Positions 25,172-33,732 of a stretch of 64,000 nt of DNA are shown here, in pieces. Source of the DNA: Fundidesulfovibrio soli (GTDB lineage Bacteria; Desulfobacterota; Desulfovibrionia; Desulfovibrionales; Desulfovibrionaceae); assembly GCF_022808695.1 (NCBI RefSeq), contig NZ_JAKZKW010000010.1, positions 1-64,000 on the forward strand. The letters run 5' to 3'. Every line of letters begins with the position of its first letter. Within the stretch, counting starts at the first letter, position 1. The notes under the pieces were generated by a model. That model worked only from the letters and a program-made list of their open reading frames with translations. It did no database searches and was not told the origin of the DNA. Made by a program: the position numbers and the translations under genes.

Positions 25172-25933
25172 TTACAGCTTCACATCCTTCCTGAGGAAGC
25201 TGGGCAGGATGTTGTTCACCGCGGCGAAGGCCATGCGCTGGCGCAGGCGGCCCAGCACGTCCTGCAGGGGCAGGTACTTGGGGCAGACGTCTTCGCAGGC
25301 CAGCAGGCCCATGCAGCCGAAGATGCCTTCGTCGGTGCCGACGATGTCGAAGTACTCCTGCTCGGTGCGCTCGTCGCGCGGGTCGAGCATGAAGCGGGCC
25401 ACGCGGTTGAGCGCCGTGGCGCCGAGGAAGTCCTCGCGCATGAGCGCCGTGCCGCAGGCCGCCACGCAGCAGCCGCATTCGATGCAGCGGTCCAGTTCGT
25501 AGATCTTCTCGGCCAGGGCGTTGTCCATGCGCTCTTCCTGGGCGTTGGGATCGAAGACCTTCTTGGTCTCGCACCAGGATTTCACGCGCTGGTACATGCC
25601 CCTGAACCAGGTGCCGGTATCCACCGAGAGGTCGCCCACCAGCTTGAACACTGGCAGGGGCATCAGGGTGACTTCCTCGGGCAGGTCCTTGGTTTTGGTG
25701 TGGCAGGCAAGGCCGGGGCGGCCGTTGACCACCATGCCGCAGGCGCCGCAGATGCCGGCCCGGCAGCAGAAGTCGAACTGCAGGGAGGGGTCCTGCTCCT
25801 CGCGCAGGCGGTTCAGCACGATGAACAGGGTCATGGACTCCGTTTCGTCTATGGTGAACGACTGCATGTGCGGGACCGATTTCGGATCCTGCGGGTTATA
25901 GCGGAAGATGTTGAACTTGAGCATTCTGGCCAT
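25172..25933 (-). CDS. frdB: Fumarate reductase iron-sulfur subunit
   Basis: 253 residues. The 2Fe-2S motif CCRAGICGACGM (about 57) is followed by CIECGCCVAACG (about 150) and CEDVCPKYLP (about 212), giving the usual 2Fe-2S, 4Fe-4S and 3Fe-4S set. It passes electrons between FrdA and the haem-bearing FrdC. The intervening stretch FDPNAQEERMDNALAEKIYELDRCI is as in epsilon/delta-proteobacterial enzymes. It follows frdA by 17 bp. Confidence 0.95.
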   Translation of the reverse strand: MARMLKFNIFRYNPQDPKSVPHMQSFTIDETESMTLFIVLNRLREEQDPSLQFDFCCRAGICGACGMVVNGRPGLACHTKTKDLPEEVTLMPLPVFKLVGDLSVDTGTWFRGMYQRVKSWCETKKVFDPNAQEERMDNALAEKIYELDRCIECGCCVAACGTALMREDFLGATALNRVARFMLDPRDERTEQEYFDIVGTDEGIFGCMGLLACEDVCPKYLPLQDVLGRLRQRMAFAAVNNILPSFLRKDVKL

Positions 25934-25950
25934 TGTAATCTCCTCGCGCC

Positions 25951-27810
25951 TTAGGCCTTCTTGCCCGCAGGGGTGGCCTGGGGGGGATTGTCCATGGGGA
26001 TGATCTTGCCGCCGCCGTAGCCGCGCTCGCCGGGCGGAATTTCGAAGACCTTGGTGGCCGCTTCGTAATTGAGGGTCGGCAGATCGTCGGACGCATTAGC
26101 CCAGGTGGCCAGGGTGCGGTTGAGCCAGTCGCGGTCGTTGCGCTCGGGGAAGTCCTCGCGGGTGTGAGCGCCGCGCGACTCGGTGCGCTGCAACGCGGCG
26201 TAGCACACGCACTGGGCCAGCTTGACCATACCCTCGATCTTGAGGGCCAGGGCCAGTTCCTGGTTGGCGCCCAGGCCGTTGGAGCGCAGGCCCACCTTGC
26301 GGGCGCGCTGCAGGATCTCCTGGAGTTTGGTGACGCTTTCGGTGAGGTCCGTGCCGTTACGGAAGATGCCCGCACCCTTCATGATGGTGTCGAACATGGC
26401 GTTTCGCACGGCGTAGACGTTCTCGTTGCCGTTCTGGCCCTTGATCAGGGCCTGGATGCGCGCGGCCTGCTTCTCGTAGGCCTCGCGGATGGCGGCGGTG
26501 TTGAAGGTGGTGTCGGTTCCGGCGAGGAACTCGACCACCTTGCCGCCCACCCACATGCCGGCCACGATGGTCTCCGCCAGGGAGTTGCCGCCCAGGCGGT
26601 TGAAGCCGTGCATGTCCCAGCAGGCGGCTTCGCCGGCCGAGAACAGGCCCTTGAGGCCGTAGGCGGCCCCGTCCTTGTTGGTGCGCACGCCGCCCATGGA
26701 GTAGTGCTGCGTGGGACGCACGGGGATGAGCTGGTGCACCGGGTCCACGCCCAGGAAGGACTCGCAGATCTCCTGCACTTCGCGCAGCTTGGTGGTGATG
26801 TGCTTCTCGCCCAGGTGGCGGATGTCCAGCCAGAGGTGGTCACCGTAGGGGCTCTTGACGCCCAGGCCCTTGCGCATGTGCTCGGTCATGCGGCGCGAAA
26901 CCACGTCGCGGGAGGCCAGCTCGGCCTTTTCGGGCTCGTAGTCCGGCATGAAACGGTACTGGTTGACGTCCAGCAGGGTGCCGCCGTCGCCGCGGCAGCC
27001 TTCGGTCACCAGGATGTCTGTGGGCACGATGCCCGTGGGGTGGAACTGGATGGCCTCGGGGTTGCCGAAGGGCACCACGCCGGTATCCAGGGCCGCGATC
27101 ATGCCGCCGCCGTCGCAGATGACCGCGTTGGTGGACTCGCGGTAGATGCGCCCGTAGCCGCCGGTGGCGATCAGGGTCGCGCGGGAGAGGTAGGCCTTCA
27201 GCTCGCCGGTCTTGAGGTCGCGCACGATGGCGCCCATGCAGGTCTCGCCGTCGTGGATCAGGGCGATGGCCTCGGTCTTGTCGTGCACCTGGACGCCCAT
27301 CTGCGCGGCGCGGTTGTCCAGGGTGTAGAGCACGGCGTGGCCGGTGCCGTCGGAGGTGTAGCAGGTGCGCCACTTGGCGGTGCCGCCGAAGCTGCGCGAG
27401 TGGATCAGGCCCTCGTTCTCGGGCTTCTCGTAGGCGGTGAACGGCTTGCCGCCCTTGTAGTAGGTCTGCTCGCCGGGGACCACGCGGTTCCAGGGCACGC
27501 CCCAGAAGGCCATCTGGCGCATGGCGATGGGCGCGGTGTCAACGAAGATGCGCGCGCATTCCTGGTCGGCGCCCCAGTCGGAGCCCTTCACCGTGTCGGC
27601 GAAGTGCACGTCCGGGCTGTCGCCCTCGCCCATGGCCGAGTTCCCCAGCGCCGCTTGCATTCCGCCCTGGGCCGCCGAGGAGTGGGACCGCCTGGCGGGG
27701 ACCAGGGAGAGGCAGATGACGGAGAAACCATTCTCGGCGGCCTCGATGGCCACGCGCTCGCCGGCGAGGCCGGCGCCGATGCACAACAGGTCGGTTTGTA
27801 TGATTTGCAT
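25951..27810 (-). CDS. frdA: Fumarate reductase/succinate dehydrogenase flavoprotein subunit
   Basis: 619 residues. The N-terminal dinucleotide site LLCIGAGLAGERVAIEAAENG and the covalent FAD attachment motif RRSHSSAAQGGMQAALG (His near 43) are intact. Catalytic stretches HPTGIVPTDILVTEGCRGDGG and HYSMGGVRTNKDG are present. No signal peptide, so the active site faces the cytoplasm. With FrdB and a five-helix FrdC it forms a Wolinella-type quinol:fumarate reductase, which could also run as succinate dehydrogenase. Confidence 0.96.
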   Translation of the reverse strand: MQIIQTDLLCIGAGLAGERVAIEAAENGFSVICLSLVPARRSHSSAAQGGMQAALGNSAMGEGDSPDVHFADTVKGSDWGADQECARIFVDTAPIAMRQMAFWGVPWNRVVPGEQTYYKGGKPFTAYEKPENEGLIHSRSFGGTAKWRTCYTSDGTGHAVLYTLDNRAAQMGVQVHDKTEAIALIHDGETCMGAIVRDLKTGELKAYLSRATLIATGGYGRIYRESTNAVICDGGGMIAALDTGVVPFGNPEAIQFHPTGIVPTDILVTEGCRGDGGTLLDVNQYRFMPDYEPEKAELASRDVVSRRMTEHMRKGLGVKSPYGDHLWLDIRHLGEKHITTKLREVQEICESFLGVDPVHQLIPVRPTQHYSMGGVRTNKDGAAYGLKGLFSAGEAACWDMHGFNRLGGNSLAETIVAGMWVGGKVVEFLAGTDTTFNTAAIREAYEKQAARIQALIKGQNGNENVYAVRNAMFDTIMKGAGIFRNGTDLTESVTKLQEILQRARKVGLRSNGLGANQELALALKIEGMVKLAQCVCYAALQRTESRGAHTREDFPERNDRDWLNRTLATWANASDDLPTLNYEAATKVFEIPPGERGYGGGKIIPMDNPPQATPAGKKA

Positions 27811-27820
27811 GGCGTTATCC

Positions 27821-28480
27821 TTATTTGATGGCGAGGAACCAGAAGCGCAGCAAGGTGATCACGCCGATGCCGATCATGATGGCGGTGAGCATGTTCTCCT
27901 TCTTCTTGAAGCCGAACCTGCCCTTGCTGTCGATGATGCCCCACTTGATCATGATGCGGTAGAACCCGATGCCCACGTGCAGCTCCACCATGGGCAGCAG
28001 CACCAGGTAGAAGAGCATCCACAGCCCGTTCTGAATGCGCGCTGCGCTCTTCTGGGCGGTGATGGGAAGGTCCGAGAGAACCACCCACATGTGGATGGCG
28101 CCCATGATCAGGATGATCATCGCGGTGACGGCCTGGACGACCCACAGCCAGGTGTCCTGGTGGTGCATGCGCTTGGCGTTGGCCAGCATGACGCCCTGCT
28201 GCTTGGAGGTGAAGGGGATCTTGCGCGCCGCGAGCACGAAGTGCAGCAGGAAGACCATGAAGATCACAGGGCCGCCGAAATGCACCATCTTGGTGACTTC
28301 GAAGAACTCCGCGATGGCGTTCATGACGCCGGGGCCGATGATCACGCTGGAAACCAGACACAGGTGCGCCCACATGAACATGATCAGGCAGGCCCCGGAG
28401 AGCATCTGGAGCCAGTCCAGATACGCGGCGCACTTGCAGCTGACCACTGGCTTGTGGGTTGCAATGGACGGTATGGACAT
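27821..28480 (-). CDS. frdC: Fumarate reductase cytochrome b subunit
   Basis: 219 residues with five membrane helices and well-placed His residues (MWAHLCLV, KMVHFGG, LLHFVLAARK, AKRMHHQD, GAIHMWVV, ELHVGIGFY) that fit the dihaem cytochrome b of the Wolinella-type enzyme. It anchors FrdAB and exchanges electrons with menaquinone. The gene is 10 bp upstream of frdA and 24 bp downstream of the symporter gene, all in one operon. Confidence 0.93.
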   Translation of the reverse strand: MSIPSIATHKPVVSCKCAAYLDWLQMLSGACLIMFMWAHLCLVSSVIIGPGVMNAIAEFFEVTKMVHFGGPVIFMVFLLHFVLAARKIPFTSKQQGVMLANAKRMHHQDTWLWVVQAVTAMIILIMGAIHMWVVLSDLPITAQKSAARIQNGLWMLFYLVLLPMVELHVGIGFYRIMIKWGIIDSKGRFGFKKKENMLTAIMIGIGVITLLRFWFLAIK

Positions 28481-28504
28481 TTACTTTCTCCGCTTTTCTA
28501 ATCG

Positions 28505-29860
28505 TTAGGCTTTTTCGGTGCTCTTGTTGCTGGAGTGCGCTTCGATCAGCGCATCCTCGGGATCGTCGGCCATGTCGTCGAGCACGTTGCCGTCAAGCAC
28601 CCGGAGCAGCTTGGGCTTGTCCAGCGCGCCTTCCCAGCCGGCGACCACCAGGGTGGCGACGCCGTTGCCGATCAGGTTGGTGATGGCGCGGGCTTCGGAC
28701 ATGAAGCGGTCGACGCCCAGGAGCAGGGTCAGCGAGGCCAGGGGGATGTTGCCCACCGCGCCCAGCGTGGCCGCCAGGGTGATGAAGCCGCCGCCGGTGA
28801 CCGCGGCCGCGCCCTTGGAGGTCAGCAGGAGCACGAACAGGACGTAGAGCTGATCGGCCATGGTCAGGGGCGTGTTGGTGGCCTGGGCCAGGAACACGGT
28901 GGCCATGGTCAGGTAGATGCAGGTTCCGTCAAGGTTGAAGGAGTAGCCCATGGGCAGGCACAGGCCCACCACGGACTGGTCCGCGCCGGCGTTCTCCATC
29001 TTGGCCATCATGCGGGGCAGCGCCGCCTCGGAGGAGGAGGTGCCGAGCACCAGCAGGATTTCTTCGGAGATGTACTTGAGGTACTTCCACAGCGAGAAGC
29101 CGGCCAGCTTGCAGACCGCCCAGAGGATCACGAAGATGAACAGCAGGCAGGTGGCGTAGACGTCTATCATCAGCCTGCCCAAGGCCAGCAAAGCGTCCAC
29201 CCCCTGGGTGGAGACGACCACGGCCATGGCGCCGAAGGCGCCGAAGGGCGCGAAGTACATGACGTAGTGCACGACCTTGAACATGCCTTTGGCGAACTCG
29301 TCTATGAATTGCGCCACATGTCTGGTGCGTTCGCCCAGGGCGGAGAGGCCGGTTCCGAAGAGGATGGAGAAGAAGAGCACCTGCAGGATGTCGCCCTTGG
29401 AGAAGGCGCCAACCACGGAGTCAGGCACGATGTTGGTGAGGAATTCGACGGTGGTCAGTTTCTTGGTTTCGCCCGCGTAGGCTTCGACCTTCTTCATGCC
29501 CGCGGCGTCGGCCTGCATCTTCTGGGCGTACTCGTCCATGCCCACGCCGGGCTTGGTGATGTTGACCACGGCCAGGCCGATGGCCAGGGCGAAGAGGGTC
29601 ATGGTCCAGAAGTAGAGCATGGCCTTGAGGCCCACGCGGCCGACCTTGCCCATGTCGCCCATCTTGGCGATGCCGGTGACGACCGTGCAGAAGATGATGG
29701 GGGCGATGACCATCTTGACCATTTTGATGAAGGTCTTGGCCAGAGGTTCAAGTTTGCTGGCGAATGCCTTGGTCTCGGGAATGAGACCGATGATGACACC
29801 CAAGGCGATGCCGAACAAGACCCAGAAATACAATGTCTTGTATATCTTTTTGCCTGCCAT
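28505..29860 (-). CDS. dctA: C4-dicarboxylate/proton (sodium) symporter, DAACS family
   Basis: 451 residues with eight to nine membrane helices and two re-entrant loops. Family motifs are clear: TSSSEAALPRMMAKME (serine-rich loop), GYSFNLDGTCIYLTMATVFLAQATNTPL and LLTSKGAAAVTGGGFITLAATL. It imports dicarboxylates such as fumarate, malate or succinate, or glutamate/aspartate; the operon context (frd, fumarase) makes fumarate/malate likely. The ATG at 29860 follows AGGAGG. It is the first gene of the operon behind the sigma-54 promoter at 30060-30075. Confidence 0.88.
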   Translation of the reverse strand: MAGKKIYKTLYFWVLFGIALGVIIGLIPETKAFASKLEPLAKTFIKMVKMVIAPIIFCTVVTGIAKMGDMGKVGRVGLKAMLYFWTMTLFALAIGLAVVNITKPGVGMDEYAQKMQADAAGMKKVEAYAGETKKLTTVEFLTNIVPDSVVGAFSKGDILQVLFFSILFGTGLSALGERTRHVAQFIDEFAKGMFKVVHYVMYFAPFGAFGAMAVVVSTQGVDALLALGRLMIDVYATCLLFIFVILWAVCKLAGFSLWKYLKYISEEILLVLGTSSSEAALPRMMAKMENAGADQSVVGLCLPMGYSFNLDGTCIYLTMATVFLAQATNTPLTMADQLYVLFVLLLTSKGAAAVTGGGFITLAATLGAVGNIPLASLTLLLGVDRFMSEARAITNLIGNGVATLVVAGWEGALDKPKLLRVLDGNVLDDMADDPEDALIEAHSSNKSTEKA

Positions 29861-30059
29861 TGCTCCAATCCTCCTCTCGATCGCGCTACGATGGTTGATA
29901 CACTCTATGCGGACCTTGCCGCCTTGGTCCGGTGCGGCTCCGGGGTGTAACGGTGCTGGCGTCCCGTTCGCCTCCTTTTGATGCACGGCCTGGGAGGAGG
30001 CCGGGTTAAAGATGGTGAGACTGGTCGAAGTGTAGCACACTTCTCAACTTAGGCCTATG

Positions 30060-30075
30060 GGCAATAACCATGCCA
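30060..30075 (-). promoter_or_regulatory. Sigma-54 (-24/-12) promoter of the C4-dicarboxylate operon
   Basis: On the minus strand TGGCAT-GGTTA-TTGCC matches the sigma-54 consensus TGGCAC-N5-TTGCA/T, including the required GG and GC pairs at 10-bp spacing. It gives a leader of about 190 nt to the symporter ATG at 29860. Enhancer-type dyads lie about 115-165 bp upstream (30174-30223). The remainder of the 521-bp gap holds no supported gene. Confidence 0.75.
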
Positions 30076-30173
30076 GAAGGATTGAAAGGAGGAATTCTTC
30101 CAAAAAACCCGTGATGACAGCACGTTGACTAAAACCCGTTGCCGGGACGAAGTGGAGACGATGCGACAATTCA

Positions 30174-30223
30174 TGTGGCGGTGTGGCGGGTGTGGCGCCA
30201 CACAAGTGTGGCATGTGCCACAC
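30174..30223 (-). promoter_or_regulatory. Enhancer dyads for a sigma-54 activator
   Basis: Two palindromes with the same half-site: GTGTGGCATGTGCCACAC (30206-30223) and the perfect GTGTGGCGCCACAC (30190-30203), plus a partial GTGTGGCGGG beside them. Tandem dyads 100-150 bp upstream of a -24/-12 element are typical upstream activator sites of DctD/NtrC-type regulators. The regulator itself is not identified in this window. Confidence 0.7.
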
Positions 30224-30381
30224 ATTACGACGGGGTCAGAACGAATGAGGAGGCGTTACGATCAACGAGGATGGATTCAGGACCGGAGCGGACAGCTGAA
30301 AATTGCTCCAAATACTCTATTACCCATACGATAGTCGCGCGCTGAAGTCAACGATGGCTCCCCAAAGGGCGGAATGACCCC

Positions 30382-31152
30382 TCAGGCCAGGATGCGCAGG
30401 AGCGCATCCATGATCCCAGGCGCGGCGGCCACGATCTGTGCTTCGCCTTGCGCGCCGGGCAGCGGCTCCACTTGGCCGCCCGCCTCGCGCACCAGCAGGC
30501 TGCCGGCGGCCACGTCCCAGAGGTGCAGGTTCATCACGAAGAAGCCGTCCAGGCGGCCCGCGGCCACCGCGGCCAGGTCCAGGGCGGCTGAGCCGCTACG
30601 GCGCACCCCGCCCACGTTGCGGGCCAGGGCGCAGAAGCGGCGCAGGTAGTCCTCCAGGCCGGGCCAGCGCGGCGGGGGCACAACGGTGCCCACCAGGGCC
30701 TCCAGGAGGGCGCGGGCTTGCGAAACGCGCAGCGGGCGTCCGTTCAGGAGCGCGCCGCCGCTCTTGACCGCCGAATAGACATCCCCGCGCGTGGGGTCGC
30801 TCACAACAGCCACGCTGACCTCGCCCTCCACCTCCAGAGCCAGGGAGACCGCAAACCAGGGCAGCCCGTGCACGAAGTTCATGGTGCCGTCGAGCGGGTC
30901 CACGATCCAGCGGCAGGGGGCGTTCCCGGTCTGGCCTCCCTCCTCGCCCAGCACGGCGTGGTCCGGGTAGGCTTTCAGCAGCACGCGCCGGATCGCCTGT
31001 TCCGCCAGGGCGTCGGTGGCCGTGGCCACGTCCCCGGGGCTTTTGTGCGTGCAGGCTTCGGGAGCGGCGTGAGGCGCGGCCTCGCGGATGATGGCGGCGG
31101 CGGCCGAGGCGGCCTCCAGGGCTACGGCCAGGGCCTGGTTCAGGTCGGGCAT
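30382..31152 (-). CDS. Inositol-monophosphatase family phosphatase
   Basis: 256 residues of the lithium-sensitive phosphomonoesterase family (SuhB, CysQ, FBPase-like). The metal sites are intact: GEEGG (about 78), the signature DPLDGTMNFVHGLP (about 92-105) and WDVAAGSLLVREAGG (about 213). The substrate may be inositol-1-phosphate, PAP or a sugar phosphate; sequence alone does not decide. The ATG at 31152 has GGAGG 6 bp upstream. No obvious operon partner, since the island downstream begins with a different base composition. Confidence 0.9.
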   Translation of the reverse strand: MPDLNQALAVALEAASAAAAIIREAAPHAAPEACTHKSPGDVATATDALAEQAIRRVLLKAYPDHAVLGEEGGQTGNAPCRWIVDPLDGTMNFVHGLPWFAVSLALEVEGEVSVAVVSDPTRGDVYSAVKSGGALLNGRPLRVSQARALLEALVGTVVPPPRWPGLEDYLRRFCALARNVGGVRRSGSAALDLAAVAAGRLDGFFVMNLHLWDVAAGSLLVREAGGQVEPLPGAQGEAQIVAAAPGIMDALLRILA

Positions 31153-31310
31153 GGGCTTCCTCCGGTGGCGAACATACCCGGAAGGAGCCGTGCATGTAAG
31201 AGGCCGGGTGAGCGGTTCCGGCGAAGCGCCTTCACCGCCGTATGGATACGGAGTCGGGCGTGGGGAGGGGGCTGCCTGGAACGCTTTGCGGCCTGGGTGG
31301 GTGGGGAGCC

Positions 31311-31790
31311 TCAGCGCACCTGGAAGTACGCTTTGTAGGCCAGCCTTTGAAAGTGGTAGCTCTTGATGCTGTCGAGAGCTTTGCCCCAGGCCTGCATGAC
31401 CTCCTGGTTCGAGGCCACCTGGGCCGAGCGGCTGAGCTGGATGAAGGCCAGGATCTGCGAGAGGGCCAGGGTCTCCACGTCGCTTCGCGTGCGGGCCAGC
31501 TTGGTCGGGGCGATGGCCAGGAATTCGCTGGCGTGCTTGGCGAAGTAGGCGAACTTCAGCTCCGAGGCGATTTTGGAGGAGGTGCTGTAGAGGCAGGCGA
31601 AGTACTCGTAATAGGTCTCCACGTCGGGGTCGGCGGCGGCGAAGTTGGCGTCGTAGCGGCCGTGGCTGTTGGTGCCGTTCCAGTCTTTGCAGCGCGGATC
31701 GAATTTCGCGTAGTCTATATGCGGGCCGCAGCCGGAGAGCGCCAGAAGGAAGATTGCGAGCAGTGCGGGGAGGAGGCGTTTCGGCGGCAT
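31311..31790 (-). CDS. Lipoprotein paralogue 1 of a five-gene array
   Basis: 159 residues from the ATG at 31790, with a type II signal and lipobox ALSGC. The mature start shares the array signature CGP..DY-x-KFDPRCKDWNG and the later YYEYFACLY, so two further Cys are conserved and could form a disulfide. It is the most GC-rich and most diverged member and ends with KAYFQVR, unlike the others. Residue +2 after Cys is Gly, so outer-membrane retention is expected by the Lol rule. Function unknown; an immunity role is inferred from the array next to the DUF4157-like gene. Confidence 0.75.
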   Translation of the reverse strand: MPPKRLLPALLAIFLLALSGCGPHIDYAKFDPRCKDWNGTNSHGRYDANFAAADPDVETYYEYFACLYSTSSKIASELKFAYFAKHASEFLAIAPTKLARTRSDVETLALSQILAFIQLSRSAQVASNQEVMQAWGKALDSIKSYHFQRLAYKAYFQVR

Positions 31791-31822
31791 AGGGGTGCCC
31801 ACGGGTTTGAAATGGTTGGCGG

Positions 31823-32335
31823 TTATGGGGTTGAGGGTTTTTCAGCCTGTTTTGTAATTCTGTCGTAGAATCCATTCGACACTGAGTATGCCCAAGTGTA
31901 CTTATTTTTTATGTTGTCAATCGCTGTTCTCCAGGTTTTTAGCAAAAACGTATCGTTATTTATCTCGTCCTTGTGATATTTTGCTATGTCCATGAGTAAG
32001 ATAGATATGTGAAAAATTTCGTTGTCGGTGCGTGGCGACATGAGTTTTCTTGGTATGAAGGTTAAAAATTCCTGCCAATTCGTAACGAAGTATTCCTCCC
32101 CTCCCCAGGAGTGGTGGTATGGCATGTTTATGCACATATAATGCTCGTAATAATCTTCCATTGATGCGTTTGTGCGGTCAAAGCTTGGAGTTATCGATTT
32201 TGAGCATCCTTTCCCAAGCCAGTCTTTGCAGCGTGAATCGAGCTTGGTGTAATCCCTCGAAGGACCACAACTTGTTATTATCAAGGTGAATAGGCAGGCA
32301 AGGGTGACCGCGGAAGGGTAAAGCTTGGCGCTCAT
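31823..32335 (-). CDS. Lipoprotein paralogue 2
   Basis: 170 residues, lipobox IITSC, mature start CGPSRDYTKLDSRCKDWLG, then YYEHYMCINMPY, PRKLMSPRTDNE and TWRTAIDNIK. It keeps the full C-terminal tail YSVSNGFYDRITKQ that paralogue 4 has lost. It is visibly AT-rich compared with core genes. It lies directly after the effector-tail remnant and terminator (32435-32529), so it occupies the position that paralogue 5 occupies after the intact effector gene. Confidence 0.8.
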   Translation of the reverse strand: MSAKLYPSAVTLACLFTLIITSCGPSRDYTKLDSRCKDWLGKGCSKSITPSFDRTNASMEDYYEHYMCINMPYHHSWGGEEYFVTNWQEFLTFIPRKLMSPRTDNEIFHISILLMDIAKYHKDEINNDTFLLKTWRTAIDNIKNKYTWAYSVSNGFYDRITKQAEKPSTP

Positions 32336-32434
32336 TTTGTTGCCCTGTGGTTATTGAATGGTTATGTATAATATTGTATATGTTACATGTTAATATTTCT
32401 GTAGCGTATGTTATTGATGGATGGCATGGCAAGT

Positions 32435-32465
32435 AAAAAGGCCAGAAGCCGGTAAGCTTCTGGCC
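32435..32465 (-). terminator. Rho-independent terminator within the lipoprotein array
   Basis: A 10-bp perfect stem GGCCAGAAGC / GCTTCTGGCC with a 6-nt loop, followed on the minus strand by five T. It is a duplicate of the terminator at 34321-34351 and lies just after the effector-tail remnant. Confidence 0.85.
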
Positions 32466-32496
32466 TCCTTCATACGAGGCGGATCAGGCGCGGCTG

Positions 32497-32529
32497 TTAG
32501 CGCCGCTCCCAATCCTCACGTGCGGTGGC
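32497..32529 (-). pseudogene. Remnant of the 3' end of a DUF4157-like effector gene
   Basis: On the minus strand this reads Ala-Thr-Ala-Arg-Glu-Asp-Trp-Glu-Arg-Arg-stop. The last seven residues are the same as the end of the intact protein encoded at 34383-35303. The matching continues downstream through the linker and terminator (32435-32520 versus 34321-34406, roughly 80-85% by eye). Upstream the match breaks off within a few bases, where paralogue 3 ends. It is therefore the scar of a duplicated and deleted effector gene. Confidence 0.8.
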
Positions 32530-32531
32530 CC

Positions 32532-33044
32532 TCAATTGTTCTGTCCGAGTTTGTTGGTCCCTGAGACGGCCGTATAGTATTCCGTAGAGCGTTGGCGCGT
32601 CCAGTTGTGCCCCATTTTGCTGATAGCTTTTGCCCACGCTGAGAGAAGGGCGTCATTGTTTGAAATCATGTGTGGATTTGATTCGTGTATGCTAAGAAGG
32701 ATATGGGAGATAAGCAGCGTTTCCTTGTCGCTTCGAGATGACAGCATTTTTCCGACGACAATGTGAGTGAATTTGTTTGGATTGTTCAAAAAATAGTCAA
32801 TCCCGACTAATATTGCCGCGTGCTGGTATGACAGATTTATGCACATAAAGTACTCATAGTAGGTGTCAATGTCAGGGTTTGTTTTCATGAAGTCGCTCTT
32901 CGAGGGCATGATGCCTTTTTCCCCATTCCACTCACGGCACTTTGGGTCAAACTTGGTGTAGTCGATCCCCCTGTGGCATGCTGCCGGCGCAGCCATGAGG
33001 AATAATAGGCAGATTGTGAGAGATATTGGCGGCGAGGAGGGCAT
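32532..33044 (-). CDS. Lipoprotein paralogue 3
   Basis: 170 residues from the ATG at 33044. The signal segment ISLTICLLFLMAAPAAC ends in a lipobox-like APAAC, and the mature part begins CHRGIDYTKFDPKCREWNG. It keeps YYEYFMCINLSYQH and the Arg-Ser-Asp pattern (SSRSDKETLLISHILL), but its C-terminus (TRQRSTEYYTAVSGTNKLGQNN) differs from paralogues 2, 4 and 5. Its stop lies 2 bp before the effector-tail remnant, which fits recombination at this junction. The 158-bp space before it holds no gene. Confidence 0.75.
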   Translation of the reverse strand: MPSSPPISLTICLLFLMAAPAACHRGIDYTKFDPKCREWNGEKGIMPSKSDFMKTNPDIDTYYEYFMCINLSYQHAAILVGIDYFLNNPNKFTHIVVGKMLSSRSDKETLLISHILLSIHESNPHMISNNDALLSAWAKAISKMGHNWTRQRSTEYYTAVSGTNKLGQNN

Positions 33045-33202
33045 CGGGAAAAATCCTTTGGGTGAGGGCCATCTCGTGGTCATGACTCGTTCATGGGGCC
33101 TGATCCGTTCTCTAGTGCGAATGTGCCTTGTTTGTTTTTATATGAACATCAGGGCGCTGGTGGTGATGATGGATCTAGTTGCTTGGTGATGTGCGTGTAG
33201 TA

Positions 33203-33661
33203 TCAGTTGGATACAGCATATGCAAAACTGTTTTTGTGCTTCATATTGTCTATTGCTGTTTTCCAGGATTTAAGCAAAAATGTATCTTTTCTAATTTCAT
33301 CCCTGTGATAATTAGCTATATCATAGATTAGTATCGATATGTACAAAGTTTCATTGTCAGCACGTGGGGCCATTAGTTTCTTTGGTATGAATGCTAGAAA
33401 TTCATTCCAATGTTCCATGAAGTATTTTTCGCCTCCAATTGCGTGTTGATATGGTATCATAATACAAATATAATGTTCATAATTATCCTCGAGAGACGCC
33501 TTGTCACTGTCAAATTTCAAGTTGGATGACTTTGAGTCGCTTGCATCAACCCATTCTTTGCATCTTGGGTCAAGTTTGGTGTAATCCCTGGTGGGGCCGC
33601 AACCTACGATTGTTAGCAGAGCGGTTGCGAGCAATGCTGTGAGCGTGTGCTTTAAATTCAT
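33203..33661 (-). CDS. Lipoprotein paralogue 4, C-terminus truncated
   Basis: 152 residues, lipobox TIVGC, mature start CGPTRDYTKLDPRCKEWVD, then NYEHYICIMIPYQHA, PKKLMAPRADNE and SWKTAIDNMK. It ends at YAVSN-stop. Reading on past the TGA gives YYTHITKQL, which lines up with GFYDRITKQ of paralogue 2, so a Gly codon (GGA) has become TGA and about 10 residues are missing. It may still fold. AT-rich like its neighbours. Confidence 0.78.
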   Translation of the reverse strand: MNLKHTLTALLATALLTIVGCGPTRDYTKLDPRCKEWVDASDSKSSNLKFDSDKASLEDNYEHYICIMIPYQHAIGGEKYFMEHWNEFLAFIPKKLMAPRADNETLYISILIYDIANYHRDEIRKDTFLLKSWKTAIDNMKHKNSFAYAVSN

Positions 33662-33732
33662 GAAATATTCCAGTTGAGTAAAAGCGTCGAAATCGCAGTG
33701 TCAACTGTTTTTGATGGTTGCGAGTTCGCCAG

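Noticed and set aside
30125-30345. Two short open frames in the symporter upstream region
   Set aside because: They overlap the sigma-54 enhancer dyads, lack ribosome sites and show no similarity to known small proteins.
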